Of a stretch of 64,000 nucleotides of DNA, positions 14,695-26,142 are shown one piece after another (the first letter of the stretch is position 1; each line of letters starts with the position of its first letter). Position numbers and translations under genes: made by a program. The notes below the pieces were generated by a model. The model was not told the origin of the DNA. It was given only the letters and a program-made list of their open reading frames with translations, and did not search any database. Source of the DNA: Dentipellis sp. KUC8613 (Eukaryota > Basidiomycota > Agaricomycetes > Russulales > Hericiaceae); assembly GCA_002286715.1 (NCBI GenBank), contig NSJX01000014.1, positions 321,086 through 385,085 of the forward strand, given 5' to 3'.

Positions 14695-16310
14695 TCACCG
14701 TCTGCGCCGCGCAAGAATCTCCTCCTTGCCCGGCAACCCCGCCGCCATGCCGAGCTCGAACCACGCGTTCATCATCGCCTTGCCATTCCTATACGCACGT
14801 GTCTCGTGGGAGCGGCTGCGGTATTCGTCGAGCGCGTTCATTACGACGCCCCGCGTAAAATGGTGGTGCACAAGTCTGCGGATCTCCCTCGGCACCGCGT
14901 GTCTGGAATTCTGTTTGCGGATGTTGAGGGCGAGGAGGCCGAGGTTGACGTGCAGCTGCAGCCAGAGTCCTGCAAAGTGTGGGCCTTAAGTACACTGGTC
15001 AGGGGGCGCGAGATGGAATGACTGACTGAGGTGTTTCGAGGCGTCATGGTTCTCGAAGTTCGGCCCGATTATAGATGCGCGGGCCATGAACGCCATAAGG
15101 TATTCAACATGCCTGTACGTCCTGGGAGTGTTCATGTCAAAACAGCCGGTGAACAACGTCCTGCTTTCCATGAGCGTCTTAACATCTCCAAGAGGTACCA
15201 TATAAGCACCCACCACAAAAACTCCGAAGCCCCCCGAATCGCACACCACTCCTCCTCACGATTATCCACATTCGTCTGCCGACACAGCGCCTCATACAGC
15301 GACCTGAACACATCATGCCTCACCAACGCCGGGCCCAGCGTCGGCGCGCCGCCCGCGCCGCCCATGAAGCACATCCCGCGCAGCGCGGCGCCGAAGTTCG
15401 CGCCCGACAGTTCCGTGCGGTTGAACTCGCAGCGGAAGCGCAGCACGACCTCGTCCGGCGAGCGCGCGTTGACGAAGCGCTGGCAGAAGCTGCTGCACTG
15501 CGCCGCCGGCGCGCGCCGGCGGAGCGTCTCGAAGATGTGCAGCGCGCGGTCGTCTGGCCCGCTGCCGATGCGGCAAGCCCATGCGCACATCACGAGCCGC
15601 CCGAAGTCGGACCCGATGAGCTTCGGGACTTTGTCTCTGTGAATGCGATGTTGGCGGTCAGTGCTATGCGACGCTGAAAGGCAGAACTGGGGACGACGAA
15701 CCTTTCGCAGTAGAGGTTGTTGTACGCAAGCGTGAGCTCCGCGAGCGAGGTGCCGAGACACGGGAAGAGACGGCAGTGGTGCACAATCGTCTGCAGCATC
15801 ACAAGCAGCGTCTCCCAGATCTTGTCGCCCCACGCGAGCAGCTCGTCGACCACACGGTCCCGGACGCGCCTGTCCAGTCCACTCGCATACTCGACGATGT
15901 CTGCGAAGAAAGACAGGACGGCCGCGCTGTATGTCTATCCAGGACGTCAGCGCGAGGACATTGATTAAAGCACCCAGGCTAGACAGCGTTGGCACTGGCA
16001 AACATACCGGATCACTGTAAGTCGACCTGTCCAGGATGACATTCCTGAGGAGCAGCGGGAGCCGGCCGTCGCGACAGACGCTCCACCCCTCCCGCACATT
16101 CATGCAAAACGCCTCGTGCGTCCTCTCCACGCACTTATGGACCTCGACGCGGTCGCCCGTACGCAGGAGGTGCTGCAGGCGAGCAGCATGCGTGGAGAGA
16201 TGGTCGGTGTGGTACACCCCAGCGGCGGTCTGTGGTATACGTTCAATTGGTGAGATAGATGAAAACGATGCGACACGTCTAGGAAAAACACAGACCATGA
16301 CAGAAGGCAT
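14695..16310 (-). CDS. Uncharacterised fungal protein; 5' end uncertain
   Basis: Long exons on the minus strand join into one protein that I cannot assign. Recognisable stretches run from AGVYHTDHLSTHAARLQHLL through VEVHKCVERTHEAFCMNV, GRLPLLLRNVILDRSTYSDP, VRDRVVDELLAWGDKIWETL and PKLIGSDFGRLVMCAWACRI to NRTELSGANFGAALRGMC. The C terminus contains SRSHETRAYRNGKAMMNAWF and ends ARRRR. The middle looks helical and Leu-rich, possibly an alpha-solenoid. At the 5' end, an intron of about 75 nt (GTCTGTG...CACAG) fuses the PSVM block to TAAGVYH. The nearest ATG is at 16310. Upstream, the frame has no ATG before a stop, so another small 5' exon may be missing. There is no signal peptide. Confidence 0.7.
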
Positions 16311-17100
16311 GGGTGTCCGAGTGTCGAGAGCTAACACTTCAGCAGGCGATGGACGATGTGCGAAGGAAGGTCACTCGCAGAAGCAGAGGGGCACAAGCAC
16401 TGGCAGCGTCCCAGCCCGTGGCACGCAAAGCCCCAGTGGCATATAAGCATTATCAGAACAATGGCCTGCGGAGCCTCGTCACATCAAAGACATCCGCGCG
16501 AATGTGGCCCGCGGGCCACAATCACATTCACAATGGCAATGGAAGTTAGGCATTGCAATTGTCGCGTCCAGGCTTGAGTTTTGCAGCACAGGCGGCGGCT
16601 TCTTGAAATTCGAAATTGCAATGGCCAGTGATGCACCGGCGACGTCGAGAAGTCTGCAGCACGTACGATAGGCCTCAATTGGCTGACTCGGACCTGCCGA
16701 GAGGCGTGTGTTTGCAATGTGCAGCAAGTGGCTTTGCATGACGCGTGGGATGTGCGTGCGGCCAGTAGCTGCAAACAAAGGAAGAGACGATCGTTCAAGT
16801 CAACGTGCCGCCGTTTTACCGGCGCCTCGATCATAGCCGGCCGTTGCCGATGCCGCCGGCTTGCAGCAATAGGCGCTTGGCGTCGCTGCCTAACCTCCGT
16901 CGCGCGATAAGCCTGCACCTACCATACATTCTAAAGGTAAATTACAATCTATGATCTACATTACAACACACAAAACAATGCAACGCACCAAAGCGCACCA
17001 AAAAACTAAACGAATGCGCACAACAACCACAACCCAAATTCAACGCCGCCCCCATCTAACTACCGAACTTGAACCACCCAACCACGAGCCCCACCCCGAC
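16311..17100. other. Upstream region of the uncharacterised gene; 3' region of the Zn2Cys6 gene
   Basis: Only mutually overlapping open frames of low-complexity composition are present. There is no supported gene. The missing 5' exon of the minus-strand neighbour may lie between 16311 and 16500. Confidence 0.4.
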
Positions 17101-20100
17101 TCACGCAGCCCTCCTCGCGCCCGGCATCACATCCATCTGCGACATAAACGCGGACCACGCCTCCGTCAGGCTCAAATCCCCGCTCTGCCTCAGCACGCGG
17201 TCGCGCGCGCGCGGGTTCGCCTCGCGCGCCGCCACAGGCACCACCTCCGTGTGCGGCACCGCCCACACCTTCTGCGCGTCCCAGAGGCGCTCGGGCTCCG
17301 GGTTCGCGCTGGCGCCCGGGCTGTCGCTGTCGCCGGCGCCGGACGAGCCGGGCGTGGTGTTCGTGCCGGGCGAGTAGGTGTCTGTGTAGGTGGGCGGCGG
17401 CATGTCGGGCGGTGGGTAGTCGACGAAGGCTTGTGCAGGCGCGGGTTGCGCGGGTTGTGCGTAGTGCTCTTGGTGCGGGGGCGGAACGGCGGGTTGAGGA
17501 GCGTAAGATGACGCAGGCTGGGTGGAGGCGTATGATACGGGCGGTGCAGAAGTGTATGATGCGGGCTGCGAGGTATACGATGCGGGCTGAACGGGGGCGT
17601 ATGACGCGGGCTGCGAAGAGGTGTACGAAGACGGCTGTGATGAAGTATATGACGCGGAAGATTGCGGGGGGTATGATGAGGCATTTTGCGATGACGGGTA
17701 TGACGAGGTAGATTGCGAGGATGGGTATGATGAAGGAGGCTGCGGGGGATGTGAAGTATGTGCATGATGGGGCTGCATATGGACGGGCGCTGCTGTCGGC
17801 TGAGAGTGGGATGGGGGAGGAGGTTGCGACATCGGCGCCATGCCGGCACCATACGCCTGCTGCCGATAATCCTGCTGCGCAGGCGGCGCATACCCATACG
17901 GCTGGGCATAACCCTCTCCTCCCTCACCATATCCCTCATACACCCCCTCGCCATACCCATACTGCTGCCACTCCGCACTGTTGAGCTGAGCGTCCAACGT
18001 GCCCTCGAACGTCATGAGCTGGTCGACCAGCCCCGCGTGCACGTTCCCCCAGGCCTGTTGCTGTTGCTGATAGTCAACGGTAGTCGGCATCCCCGTCGCA
18101 GTGCCCGGCGGCCCGTGGTCGGCTCCTGCAACACCGCTGGCCACGACGCCGTGCATGCTCACCTGCGTCTGCTCGTAGGTCACCATTTCTTGAGCTTGAG
18201 CTTGAGAAGGAGCGGGTGGCCGGCTACCGCTACTGGTGCTGCTGCCACCACTTGTGCTCGCCTGAAGTCGTGGGGCTTTCGCTTTGGTGGCGACGGTGTG
18301 GGTGACGCCCTGGAAGATGGAGAACTCGTCTCTCGCGGGTCCGGGGAAGATGTCGGCCGGCGTCTTGCTCATCCGATTGTGTGCCGTCTGGAAGCTCTGG
18401 GCTGCCTTGTCTAAATGGCGCTTGACGATAGGCTAGGAAATTCACGAAAATTAACAAGCTGACCAGGACATGGTTGGGCGGAAATGCCTTACCAACATCT
18501 TGACCGCCCGCCCACCATGCTCTGCAGCGCTGCTGAACAGCTCACACGCCTGTCTCAACTCGAGTAGTGCGGTATGCGCCATCTTGGACCTTGGCGCACG
18601 CACGGGAATCAGTGCCAACATCACCTGTTCATACAATTCGTCAGTGGTTGGCCTGGCCGCATCAATAAAGATGCATACCGCCGAGCTGAAAGCGTGGGTC
18701 CAGAGCACCCAGAACCGGGCAATCCGAGCAGGCGCGTAGGAGAACTGCTTTCGCAAGGAACCAAGCAGCTCGCATGCGCTCCGGTACCCGGCCGTCACGG
18801 AAAGCGCGTACGAACTCCTGAGAGGATCAAGTGGCTGGTCGCATAGACCTTGCGCGAAGAATGCACGATGGACATAGACAAGGGCTAGAGCGGACTTATG
18901 TTAGATTGTGTATGATCAAAGAAAAGATAATGGGACGCACTGAGGTGACGATAATTGATGGGCATATAGCATTGCATGGTCACGTTCAGATCACCACCGT
19001 CGGGAGGAGGCTCCGTCGCGTATTTCGGCAAGTCCATCTCGCGAATTTTGCGGTCGAGTTCGATGATGATGCTGTACTTCGGTGGTCGCGCTGTGAGGAT
19101 ACCCTGGACTACCTCTGATACGCACTCCTTGCCGAAACGCGCTTTCCAGTGAGGGACTAATAAATAAAAATAAGAACCCTCAGGTAGATGGAAAATCGAG
19201 AAGCAGCATACATGATGACTGTGGTGTCCCGTCCGCTGCCATTGTCGGCTCCGTATCTTGTGGCAGTTCACAGTCAACGAAAGGCAGTGAAAACGTGGCT
19301 AGTCGACCCGTTGCGAGACTCTTTGGTGTGAATGGAGATTGAGTGGCGAAAGAGACAGATAAATATTATCGTTAATGGACATGTGGTTCTAAGAGTGGGT
19401 AATTGCCGTACCTGCCAGCAGTCGGTGATGAACAATTCCCAGAATAATGCACGACGCTTTTCCACCTCCGACGGCGTCAACTTCCATCGCGCACAATCTC
19501 TGTCTAAAGACGAAGATGAGCACTGCCTCGAGAAAGAGCAGCGACGAACTCACGAAGCCCGATCTATGCGTATGTAAAGGACGCGCATGGGGCGAACAAA
19601 TTTGGTTAGCGTGCATATTCGAAATCGAGCTGACGCATAGCAAATATCACCCGAGAAAGGGATATATGCGCGCATATAGCCAGGCGAAAGCTGAAGAAAC
19701 AAAGTAATACTCACGCTTTGCGCAAGCTTAGTGCAGACGCCCATCCAAGCCCAAGTTGCTTCGATGCTGCCTTCGCCCGCAACAAGCCCTTGATAAATCG
19801 CAACCATAGCCAGGGTCTGCACCGTGCATACCTACGTGGCACAAAGTTCATGAGTGATATAGGGCAATTGGTAAAACAAGTTCCCACCGATGGTGCTCGA
19901 TCCATGACAGGATCCAGCGCGAGAGCAGCACGCGTAAGCACGTAGTACCGATCCGCCTCAACATTGTTCGGAGCATTCGGCAATTCAGGATCCATCAGGG
20001 CACCAAAACAGAAGACGACAAAAAGCAAAGACAAATCGTGCGCGGTCGCTTTCGGCAGGGTCGACGTGGAAGGTGGCATACTGGCCTGAGAATAAAAGAG

Positions 20101-21226
20101 CGGGACGACCTCTTCGTACAGCTGGCGCGGCTTCACGGCGCCAAAGAACCAAGGCGCTTGTGAGAGGTATAGCGCGCAGAGTTCAGTAGCACGATGCCAG
20201 GGAGGAAGGTGGACACTAAGATCAGAAAGCGTTATAAGAGAAGTAGATGTCAGAGGAACGGCGGTGGAAAGAGCACGGATTGCAGGCGGAAGGCCGGTGG
20301 GATCAGCAGTAGTGGGATCGGGGAGAGCAGCGGAAAGAGCGGAGGTGGTATCTGTCAATTCAAGTGGGGATTGCACCAACGAATCCTTTGTATCGGGGTC
20401 GTCTTCGCTCTGTGTGATGCTTGTAAGTCAAATGACCACACGGGGCCCAGGACACGTACCAGTAAAAGACTCTGTAAGATATCGTCAGTCATATGGACGC
20501 CCAGAAGACAGGTAGAAACGGACCTCCTGGCCAGCGGAACGGCCGTAGAACATACTTGCGCCGTCATCTCTGACGGCGAGAGTGCCGAAAATATCTAGTC
20601 TCTCGCCCTCACGCTCGCCGTCGACGTTATCTCTGGGCTGATCCTCGGCATTGGCTTCGTCGCCTACAGCACCGTGAAGTTCAATGATAGACTTGATCTT
20701 CATGAGGTCACGGTGGAGGAGCGGGTGTGGATCGTTGGTACCAGAAGCGGAAAAGTGAGCGATAGCGAGCGCCTCTTCGAGAGTACGGATGCGATCAGAC
20801 ATCTCAGCAATCTTGACATGCAGGCGGTCGGTGCTCGCGAGGACAAATCTGCGAAGAATGAGTCTTTGAAAAATAGCAAAGCGCGTCACGCCCACTTACC
20901 GCGTGCCCTGGCCGGTCACCAAGCTGCCTGAACGAAAAATGAGCTGATGAGACGCCAGACAAGCAAACGACGAACCGTTTGGACAGATTGGCGCGCAGCC
21001 TCTGCGTTTGCAGGATGTGCACGGTACCGTCTTGTCGCATTTAAGTTTGAGCCTGGAAAACAAAACGATCAGCCGTGCGCTTAGCAGAGCAGGAGGCGGG
21101 AGATGGTCACCTGCGGCACTCTGCACAGGCGATTGCGCCGCGTGCACGCTTCCACTCCTGGTCGCGGGCGCGGCCAGAGGTAGCGGGGGCGGGGTCTTGT
21201 CTTGTCGCTGGGGCGAGCGACGCCAT
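17101..21226 (-). CDS. Zn2Cys6 fungal transcription factor with Tyr/Ser/Gln/Pro-rich C-terminal repeats
   Basis: This is a nuclear DNA-binding regulator. The start at 21226 gives MASLAPATRQDPAPATSG. The Zn2Cys6 cluster spans an intron: CAECRRLKLKCDK, then TVPCTSCKRRGCAPIC, a C-x2-C-x6-C-x5-C-x2-C-x8-C spacing. A linker helix follows (KIAEMSDRIRTLEEALAIA). The fungal-specific TF middle-homology region covers about 20400-18450, with blocks such as PSRQLYEEVVPLFYSQ-like (KPRQLYEEVVPLF), CFGALMDPELPNAPNNVEA, RRALFWELFITDCWQ and YRSACELLGSLRKQFSYAPA. The last exon, ending at 17101, encodes about 420 residues rich in Q, P, Y and S. It includes a run of near-perfect SSYTSSQPAS-type units (about 17500-17720) and a QQQQQ tract. 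About a dozen introns are present. Targets are unknown. Confidence 0.9.
17500..17730 (-). repeat. Degenerate SY(T/A)SSQPAS coding repeat
   Basis: Inside the last exon of the Zn2Cys6 gene, short units built on Ser-Tyr-x-Ser-x-Gln-Pro repeat about ten times. At DNA level this is an imperfect minisatellite of roughly 24-30 nt units. It is likely a disordered activation tail that can change length. Confidence 0.7.
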
Positions 21227-22146
21227 GGACGGAGGTCAGGACGGACGACGTCGAGCAGCGCATGGTCTTATACACAAAAGGCAGCGTACGGAAAAGGAAG
21301 AGGACACGCTGCGAAAAGCCATATTGAGCCTGCGCATGGAGCCCATCGCCTCACCGCCGACGCCCGCCTCGATCCACCCTCCCCGTGAGAATATCCCGCC
21401 CGCCGATCCTACTCCGCGGCCAACAACCCGCCCGCCGATCTCTTCCATACCCCAGCGTTGCCTATTCATTCTGTCCGCCGGTTGTTTTGCTCTTGCTGAC
21501 TGACTGGCGCACTGGCGTCCAGCACTGCGGCTGCCTTTCCGACAAGCCACGGTGCCTCGGGCGAATCTGACATGCACAGTCTGAAACAGGGTGACAGTCG
21601 GCGCATGCTGCAGGAAATCCGCCCGCCTGTTCCGTCATGGGCGACGTGCGTGACCCGTTCGAAGCTGGCCTCGTCGGCGACGCCTCCTCCGACGGCCGGC
21701 GTGTCCGCTTTCCGGGCATCCTCTCCTCCACACTCGTCGCGCCGACGTCCGGGCATCGAAATGTACAGGCCTTGTGCTCATCTACTTGTTCGATATTCGG
21801 TTTGCAGCATGGCCTACACGCTAGAGTGAACGCCGCTTGCACTAGTCCGTTTGCCTGCCTTCGTTCTCGGCCGGATCGGCACCATCCACATACGCCAAGT
21901 ATTCATTGACTTCTCCCCGTGGCACACGTGAGGCGGCGACTACGCGTTGACTACGCGTTGACTACGCGTCCCGCCAGCTAACGTCTAGCGCACTGTGCGC
22001 GCGATATTGGCGCAGCCACGACCTTCTGGTAAGCAACTCACACCCCGATCGCCCGCAGCTTCCGCCATCCGGTTCCATTTCCACGACAATCGTACTTAAA
22101 CCTGAGTCCTCAAGTCCAGCATGGATCCGATTCGCAGAACCCAACG
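21227..22146. other. Divergent promoter region, Zn2Cys6 regulator / O-methyltransferase
   Basis: There is no supported coding sequence. Overlapping open frames on both strands are GC-rich shadows. The notable content is the triple ACGCGT array at 21938-21970. A small upstream ATG at 22122 opens a nine-codon frame whose TGA overlaps the O-methyltransferase ATG. Confidence 0.5.
21938..21970. repeat. Three tandem 11-bp units, each with an ACGCGT (MCB-like) core
   Basis: The unit GACTACGCGTT occurs three times in a row (last base of the third unit is C). Each contains ACGCGT, the MluI cell-cycle box bound by MBF in ascomycete yeasts. The array sits in the divergent promoter region, about 710 bp upstream of the Zn2Cys6 ATG and 177 bp upstream of the O-methyltransferase ATG. 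Regulatory function is inference. Confidence 0.6.
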
Positions 22147-23995
22147 ATGACCAAGGTAACAGACACACAATCTAACAGAGCCGAAGTGCGCGCCCTGGTC
22201 GCCCTCATCGGGACGGCCGCCGAGGCCGCGATGGATGCTTGGGAGGCTCAGGAGGGCCGCGTGCCATCGCTCGATGACCTCGCCGAGGAGAAGACACCCT
22301 CCGCAGCACTGCTGCGCGCCATCCGCCTCCTGGATGGCTCCTGCTGCCAGCTTCAGCATATCCTCGGGCCTACTTTTGTGACCGTCTCGGATGTGGGTGA
22401 TTTTTTCAACTTCATTGTGTAAGACGCCGACCATCCGTGGAGTAGAAAGCGCGCGTGAACATTGAGATAGCATGTCTGCGCACCGCCCTCCAGGCGAAGG
22501 TGCCAGATATCCTGGACAAGCATGCGAAGGGCGTACATATTGACGTCATTGCGAAAGAAACCAGCCTTGATGCCGACAAGCTCGCGCGCATCTTGCGTCT
22601 GCTCACCCTGAAGCATTACTTCTCCGAAAGTACGCGCTCTGAATCTTCTTCGTCGCCTTATTGACCAAGCGGATCCTCAGCTTCCAAGGACGTCTTTGCG
22701 AACAACCGCATCTCGTACAGCCTGCGCTCGTCGTCTGCTGCCTATGATTTCGTGGGCCTCATGACAAATGAGATTAACCGTTACGGAATCTCCAACCTCT
22801 GGGAGGCGCTCTCCGACCCCGAGTATGGACCTTCGACGGATCCGAAAAAGTCTGCGTTCAGTTGGGGCATCCATGATGAGATGCCCGACGCCAATACCTT
22901 CCAGTGGTATGAGAAACACGTGGGTCGTCTCATCTTGTACATCTGAGATCATGTTCATATGTTTCTTCTAGCCGACCGAAGCTGCGGTACGGCATTGCTC
23001 TGTGTGCTCTCAATCGAAGATCTGACTTTTCCCTCAGCGCTTCAACAGAGCTATGACGGCTTTCCGACTTGGCTGGGTAACCGAATGTCAGTACATCCCA
23101 ACCTCCCGTGCTCAGAATTTCTAAATTCATCGGTATGATTCAGACTACCCTGTCGCGGCCATCCCCGCAGGCTCGACCTGGTGCGATATCGGCGGCGGCA
23201 TGGGCCACGTCCTGCTCTCCATCGCCCGCGCGAATCCAGGCATCAAGGCCACCTTGCAGGATCAACCCCACGTCCTCGCCCATGCCCGCGAGGTGCGCAT
23301 AAATCTCCTTCACGACATCACCGTCGCTTATTGCTGTTGCGTAGAGCATCGAGAAAGAATATCCGCAAGGCCTCCGGGAAGACCGTGTTCGCCTGGTACC
23401 CATTGATTTTATCAGCGAATCCCCAGTGAAAGGCTTGGACTTCTATTACGTGCGTTACCTATGCCAAACGGAAGGGCGCGTCATATCTGATTTTCTTGTG
23501 CGAGCAGATGCGATTCATCATCCACGACTGGCCCGACCACATTGCGAAGGCTATTCTGAAGAATATCGCTCAGGCCATGAAGCCCACCAGCCGTCTGCTC
23601 GTCCGTGAGTGCTTTACCTGCAACGGCTCATTCTTTGATGTTTCTTACCCGAAACATCTACAGACGACTACGTGCTCAAGGTGCCCAAGGGGACCGACGC
23701 CGCGCGCGAAGACAGCCACCTCGGCACACACGATGCCCCGCGCCCGCTGCTCCCGAACTACGGTGCGGGTGGCATCCGGCCGTTCCTGGCAGACATCAAC
23801 ATGATGATGGTACTGAATGCGAGGGAACGATCCGTGGAGGACGTGGTGCGGCTTGCGTGCGTACATCATGTTTGCCTTGATCGGCTACTGAAGGGCTCAC
23901 CTGGATATTTGTGCAGGAACGAGGCGGGTTTAGAGTTTGTCAAATTCTGGGACTGCGTGGAGACGGGGCTGGTCGAGCTAAGGCTGAAGCAGTAA
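22147..23995 (+). CDS. O-methyltransferase, family 2 (SAM-dependent)
   Basis: This is a plant/fungal COMT-type O-methyltransferase acting on hydroxylated aromatic or polyketide substrates. The start MTKVTDTQSNRAEVRALVAL is at 22147. The N-terminal dimerisation helices are followed by a winged-helix region (VNIEIACLRTALQAKVPDIL, KLARILRLLTLKHYF, FANNRISYSLRSSSAAYDF). The SAM motif I is TWCDIGGGMGHVLLSIAR. Beyond it are QDQPHVLAHA and the catalytic-loop region LRFIIHDWPDHIAKAILKNI, with a His-Asp pair in the position of the family's catalytic His. The C terminus ends VELRLKQ. About six introns are present; the first (GTGGGTGA at 22397) removes 53 nt before KARVNIE. The substrate is unknown. The neighbours are a regulator and three small barrel proteins. 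Confidence 0.88.
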
Positions 23996-24358
23996 TGCGG
24001 GCTCTTGGGCCATATGTGAACGCGCGTAGTCAGAAGGAAGCGATCTTACTTCCACTCCAACCTATCCTTCTTATGATCATCTTCCATTACATCCATATCA
24101 TTACTATCACTGCGCGTCAGATGACACCCGTCGAGAGGATGCCCAGTGCCGAAACGAGGTTGGGCTTGTGTTCTGTAGCGTGCGAGCGTACGGGTGCGGA
24201 CGACGATTGGTCGCAGACGTGCACTGCGGGCGTCCTAGTACTCAGCAGCATGACTGCTTCTGCTCCCAGGCTCTCATCATCTCGCACGGCTGACTGATTA
24301 TTTCGGTCTTAAGAGTGCTTCGCCATCAGCTATCTCCCCCCAAAGGCTCAGATAGCAG

Positions 24359-24364
24359 TATAAG
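24359..24364 (+). promoter_or_regulatory. TATA-like element of barrel gene 1
   Basis: TATAAG in AGTATAAGTACC lies about 80 bp before the ATG at 24439. The stretch 23996-24358 otherwise holds no gene. Confidence 0.4.
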
Positions 24365-24438
24365 TACCCGCGCGAGACCGCCATCCTGAGACCACCACCT
24401 CTCCAAATCCCAGTCTACCCAGCTCAGCAACGCCAACC

Positions 24439-25284
24439 ATGTCGACCGTCGGAGTCATCGAAGCCGTCTTCTTCACCGCGTCGGACGCATACAAGAAGGA
24501 TCCCGCGGGGACATTCAAGGGCGTGGTCGACATCCTGCACGATACGCCGGGGCTCGTAGGAAGGTGCGCTCGCTCGCTTACGGCGGAGGGGCCGATCGCT
24601 GGCGCCGATGCAGCGATGCAGACTTGCTAACGTGTACGTACGCGATCGCTGCCGTCACACAGCGTCTACCACGGCCTCGTGCACGAGAACCCCGACGATG
24701 GCGTCCTCTTCGTCCGTGCGTCCTTCCCTTCTTTTCTCTCCTAGATCACATCGATACTGACACGATCGCCACACACACACAGCCTGGACGTCCTACGAGG
24801 CGCACCAGGCGCTCATCAACAGCTCGCGCTACCCCGAGCTGCTCGAGCACTTCAAGAAGGCCATCGGCGGCGAGATGAAGATGGTGCACTTCAAGGCGAC
24901 GGGCGACACGCCCGCGTCGCTCGGCGCGGGCGCGACCGAGGTCGCGCGCTTCACCGTCAAGCCCGGCGTCGCCGTCGCGGACGCGACCGTGCTCCTCGAG
25001 CAGGTCGCCGGGTTCAGGGTACCGGGTGTTTCGGGGACTGTGTGGGGGTACACGGTCGAGGACGAGCGCGAGGCGGTCGTCGCGGCGGGGTGGTCGTCGA
25101 TCGAGGTGCGCTGGTGTCGTTTAGTTGTCTGTCTGAAGACGGTGTTGGCTGAGACTGTTATGGCGTCGTGCAGGTGCACCAGGAGGCGATGAAGGGCAGC
25201 TCGCCGGAGGCCGCGGCGTTTGTGGAGAAGCTGCTGGCGGTGCTGGAGATCAAGATGGTGCATGTGAAGTTTGGCAAGTACTAA
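24439..25284 (+). CDS. Dimeric alpha/beta-barrel (ABM-like) small protein, copy 1
   Basis: This small cytosolic protein of about 200 residues has two ferredoxin-like halves, of the type found in antibiotic-biosynthesis-monooxygenase (ABM) and stress-responsive barrel proteins. The start MSTVGVIEAVFFTASDAYKK is followed by DPAGTFKGVVDILHDTPG and then, after introns, SVYHGLVHENP and PWTSYEAHQALINSSRYPEL. The second half has GTVWGYTVEDEREAVVAAGW and ends HVKFGKY. Four introns are present. It is the most divergent of three tandem paralogues (next at 26143 and 27648) that share VYHG, W-S-x-E-x-H and a final VEDPxE-like strand. A catalytic role is not proven: such proteins may be cofactor-free oxygenases, cyclases or simple stress proteins. 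Confidence 0.8.
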
Positions 25285-25987
25285 GATGGGGCGCATGAGT
25301 TCGGACAATTGTGTAAGATGTTCGGAGGGCGGCGTAGCGCTGTTGCCCCGCGGTAGGAAGTGCTGTACCAATGCATGTATATGTCTGCCAACGCTCGGTG
25401 TCGTGTGATGGACTGTCGGATGGGCACGCGAGGGTCGAGCGGTACACGGTTCTTCTGTGGTGCTTTCGGACTGACAGGCTGCGGTAATCATGATGGTGCT
25501 TCATTTGACTTGGTCGTTTGCGGGTGAGTCGCATATTGCTGTAGCATTCGAAATGCCTCTATCACGCACTGACTATCGGATCGGCGCAATTTGTCATGGT
25601 GGGCCTTAGGCTGAACAACCACTTCCGGCCCTGTCCATCAAAACTAAGAACCCGGACCCGGACCAGCTGAAGTGTTATGGGCGTGCGCTCAAGGCGGTGT
25701 GTGCGGCAACCTCAACCATCCCGAGCTGAAAGTCACTCGGACCTCCCGCGGGGGGCCAGGTCATTCGGGATTACAATGCCAAAGCCGCGCCGGTGCGCAG
25801 CTGAGGTTCGTCATCGAGCGTAGTTGCTATCCGCTATGATCTGTCACTGCACGGTCCTTGTGCGATGAAGGGTCGCTGTGCATCTTGTTCACGTTATCCT
25901 CCGTCGAAGGCTCTAGCGTTCTCTTCGTAACTAATCAGTGCTAGTCACGAGTCGGATCAGCTCGCCATATTGACAGACCCTAGGGCG
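25285..25987. other. Intergenic
   Basis: There is no gene-like signal. Open frames near 25250-25530 on the minus strand are antisense to the end of copy 1. Confidence 0.4.
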
Positions 25988-25993
25988 TATAAA
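25988..25993 (+). promoter_or_regulatory. TATA box of barrel gene 2
   Basis: GTATAAATACC lies about 150 bp before the ATG. A likely 5'-UTR intron (donor AAGTAAGAC near 26072, acceptor GCGCAG near 26124) lies between the TATA box and the ATG. Confidence 0.6.
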
Positions 25994-26142
25994 TACCGGT
26001 CTAGCAGCCTGACTGTGCCATCCTCATCCCCTGCTCTCAAGCACTCAAACACACAAGTACTCCAGCACTCCAAGTAAGACTCCCGCCCTAGAATCCTACC
26101 TTCATTCCTAACACCTTTGCGCAGCACTTCGAAAGATACACC

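Noticed and set aside
15132..16337. 401-residue continuous minus-strand frame as a single exon
   Set aside because: Part of it reads through introns in the wrong phase. The supported gene uses only segments of it, and its first codon is GTG, not ATG.
17190..17978. 262-residue His/Pro/Arg-rich open frame
   Set aside because: It is an alternate-frame shadow of the repetitive tail of the Zn2Cys6 protein.
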